Source of the DNA: Marvania coccoides
Taxonomy: Eukaryota > Chlorophyta > Trebouxiophyceae > Chlorellales > Chlorellaceae
Assembly: GCA_963854735.1 (NCBI GenBank)
Contig: OY978097.1
Span: forward strand, 1,054,001-1,118,000
DNA length: 64,000 nt
Reading direction: 5' to 3'
Part shown: positions 63,035-64,000 of the stretch, one piece after another
Numbering within the stretch: the stretch's first letter is position 1
Layout: each line of letters opens with the position of its first letter
Made by a program: the position numbers and the translations under genes
The notes under the pieces: generated by a model
Told to the model about the DNA's origin: nothing
Database searches by the model: none
The model's input: only the letters and a program-made list of their open reading frames with translations

Positions 63035-63802
63035 GAATAAAAGAAAGAGGAAAAAAAATTTTTTGGGAAAAGCAGGACTCTCCGGACGGCAAACGGCCCG
63101 TCCGGTTTGGGGTTCGCGCTTGGGCAATGCTGGCCCGCCCAGCACCCCTCCCATCTACAGCGGTCACTCAACCCCTGGCTTAAGGGTTTATGGTGTACTA
63201 CCCGGTGTGCTCACTGGAAATGTGGCACCCGCCATTTGTACCCGTCCGATAGAGACTACGATACCACGGGGAAGTGAAGCATCCGACGTCGCAGTGCAGT
63301 AAACAACCAAAGTTTACGCACTGGCAGCTACAATGAGCTAACTAGTAGGGAGCGCGAACCACCGCATGTGCAAGCATAATATATTAAATAAATCACCATA
63401 TTGTAAAATTTCTTCATCTTCGTAATCTTGACTCTCTCTCGCTCGCAGCTTGAAGGTTGAACCTTCATGCAAGGCCGCAGTTGTTCACAAAATTCCTACG
63501 CTGCAACTCTGAATCAGCAGTGCCAAGGAGAGCGACTTCAGGAATATGAAAAAGCTTGCCTAGCTCTAGATTTTTCATTTCTTTTTCTTTTTAATAACAA
63601 TATCAAAGCAAGCACGACGTTAACCCCCCCCCCCCCCCCCTCCCCCCCCCCCCCCGCCCTCTTTCTGGAATAAATAGTTCACGAAATAAATATCTCTCCC
63701 TCCTCAAGGGTGCAGACGCTCTCGGATGCAATTAAGCCCCTTAGCCCCCATGTTTCTCCAAGCGCGATTCTACCATTAAAATGTCAATATTCTCCTATAT
63801 AA
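63035..63802. other. repeat-derived intergenic region
   Basis: No gene is supported. The stretch includes a long poly-C tract and AT-rich DNA before the gene at the right edge. Confidence 0.5.
63624..63655. repeat. poly-C tract
   Basis: 32 bases of C interrupted by one T at 63641. Length may be unreliable in the assembly. Confidence 0.9.
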
Positions 63803-64000
63803 TCACCATCCAGCCGCGGAAGCCCAGGAGGGCCTTCCGGGGGCAGCAGCGGGGGGCGGCGCAGCGCTCCCTCCTGCGTGGCACGGGCCTCCTCCATGCC
63901 CGTGGTATCCGGCCGACGCCTGGGGACCAGCGTTGCTGCCCGCAGCGGGCTCTTGGTAGCCGTCCATGAAGGTCCCGGAAGCCCACGCCATCGGGGCCGG
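63803..64000 (-). CDS. C-terminal end of an unidentified gene (partial)
   Basis: The minus-strand frame is open from the right edge to a TGA at 63803. It reads AWASGTFMDGYQEPAAGS, then SAGYHGHGGGPCHAGG, Ala/Pro-rich to the end (SWASAAGW). The composition suits a disordered C-terminal tail, but a second open frame overlaps it, and only about 65 codons are visible. No family can be named. Confidence 0.35.
   Translation of the reverse strand, partial: PAPMAWASGTFMDGYQEPAAGSNAGPQASAGYHGHGGGPCHAGGSAAPPPAAAPGRPSWASAAGW

Overview
The window is nuclear DNA of a photosynthetic eukaryote, almost certainly a chlorophyte green alga. It carries a nuclear photosystem I psaD gene with a transit peptide, a plastid-type DUF3172 protein, a monofunctional formate-tetrahydrofolate ligase, short GT-AG introns in most genes, and the pentamer TGTAA (the usual chlorophyte polyadenylation signal) shortly after many stop codons. 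Exons are GC-rich, while introns and intergenic DNA are AT-rich. Genes are dense, on both strands and not in operons. A Dzip1-like ciliary protein suggests a lineage that has, or recently had, flagella. I cannot name the genus.

Layout. 0-9.9 kb: start of a BIG/Sec7 Arf-GEF, a small LYR-like protein, formate-THF ligase, a DUF2462 basic protein, a decayed gene fragment, a helicase-associated-repeat protein, a PDK1-like kinase and a choline-transporter-like protein. 9.9-21 kb: repeat-bearing intergenic DNA, organellar glutamyl-tRNA synthetase, a broken MYND-finger gene, a secreted Cys-rich protein, a small gene with an apparent frameshift, and a GT61 glycosyltransferase. 21-46 kb is a conventional housekeeping block: importin beta, RidA, PLAA/Doa1, VPS4, PsaD, PDCD2/Tsr4, LipB, CtIP/Sae2, a Dzip1-like protein, an ING-type protein with a Tudor-like C-terminus, ribosomal protein eL32, an unknown, Nup62 and DUF3172. 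45.7-47.1 kb holds a SANT+UBA protein.

47.6-55.1 kb is the unusual part. A unit of about 2.6 kb is present three times head to tail; each unit holds one intact 313-residue multi-pass membrane protein gene, and the three encoded proteins are identical. Part of the unit also occurs, diverged, near 63 kb. 55.6-64 kb returns to single-copy genes: a SET-like protein, the Naa10 acetyltransferase, Elp5, a hypothetical two-exon gene, heme A synthase (COX15), and the edge of one more gene.

Functional links are thematic, not operonic: nuclear transport (importin beta, Nup62), ubiquitin and endosomal sorting (PLAA, VPS4), chromatin (ING/Tudor, SET-like), translation (eL32, GluRS, Elp5, Naa10) and organelle cofactor supply (LipB, COX15, RidA). 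Exon models were built by hand from splice sites and reading phase. In nearly every gene the phases close exactly, which is the main support for the models.
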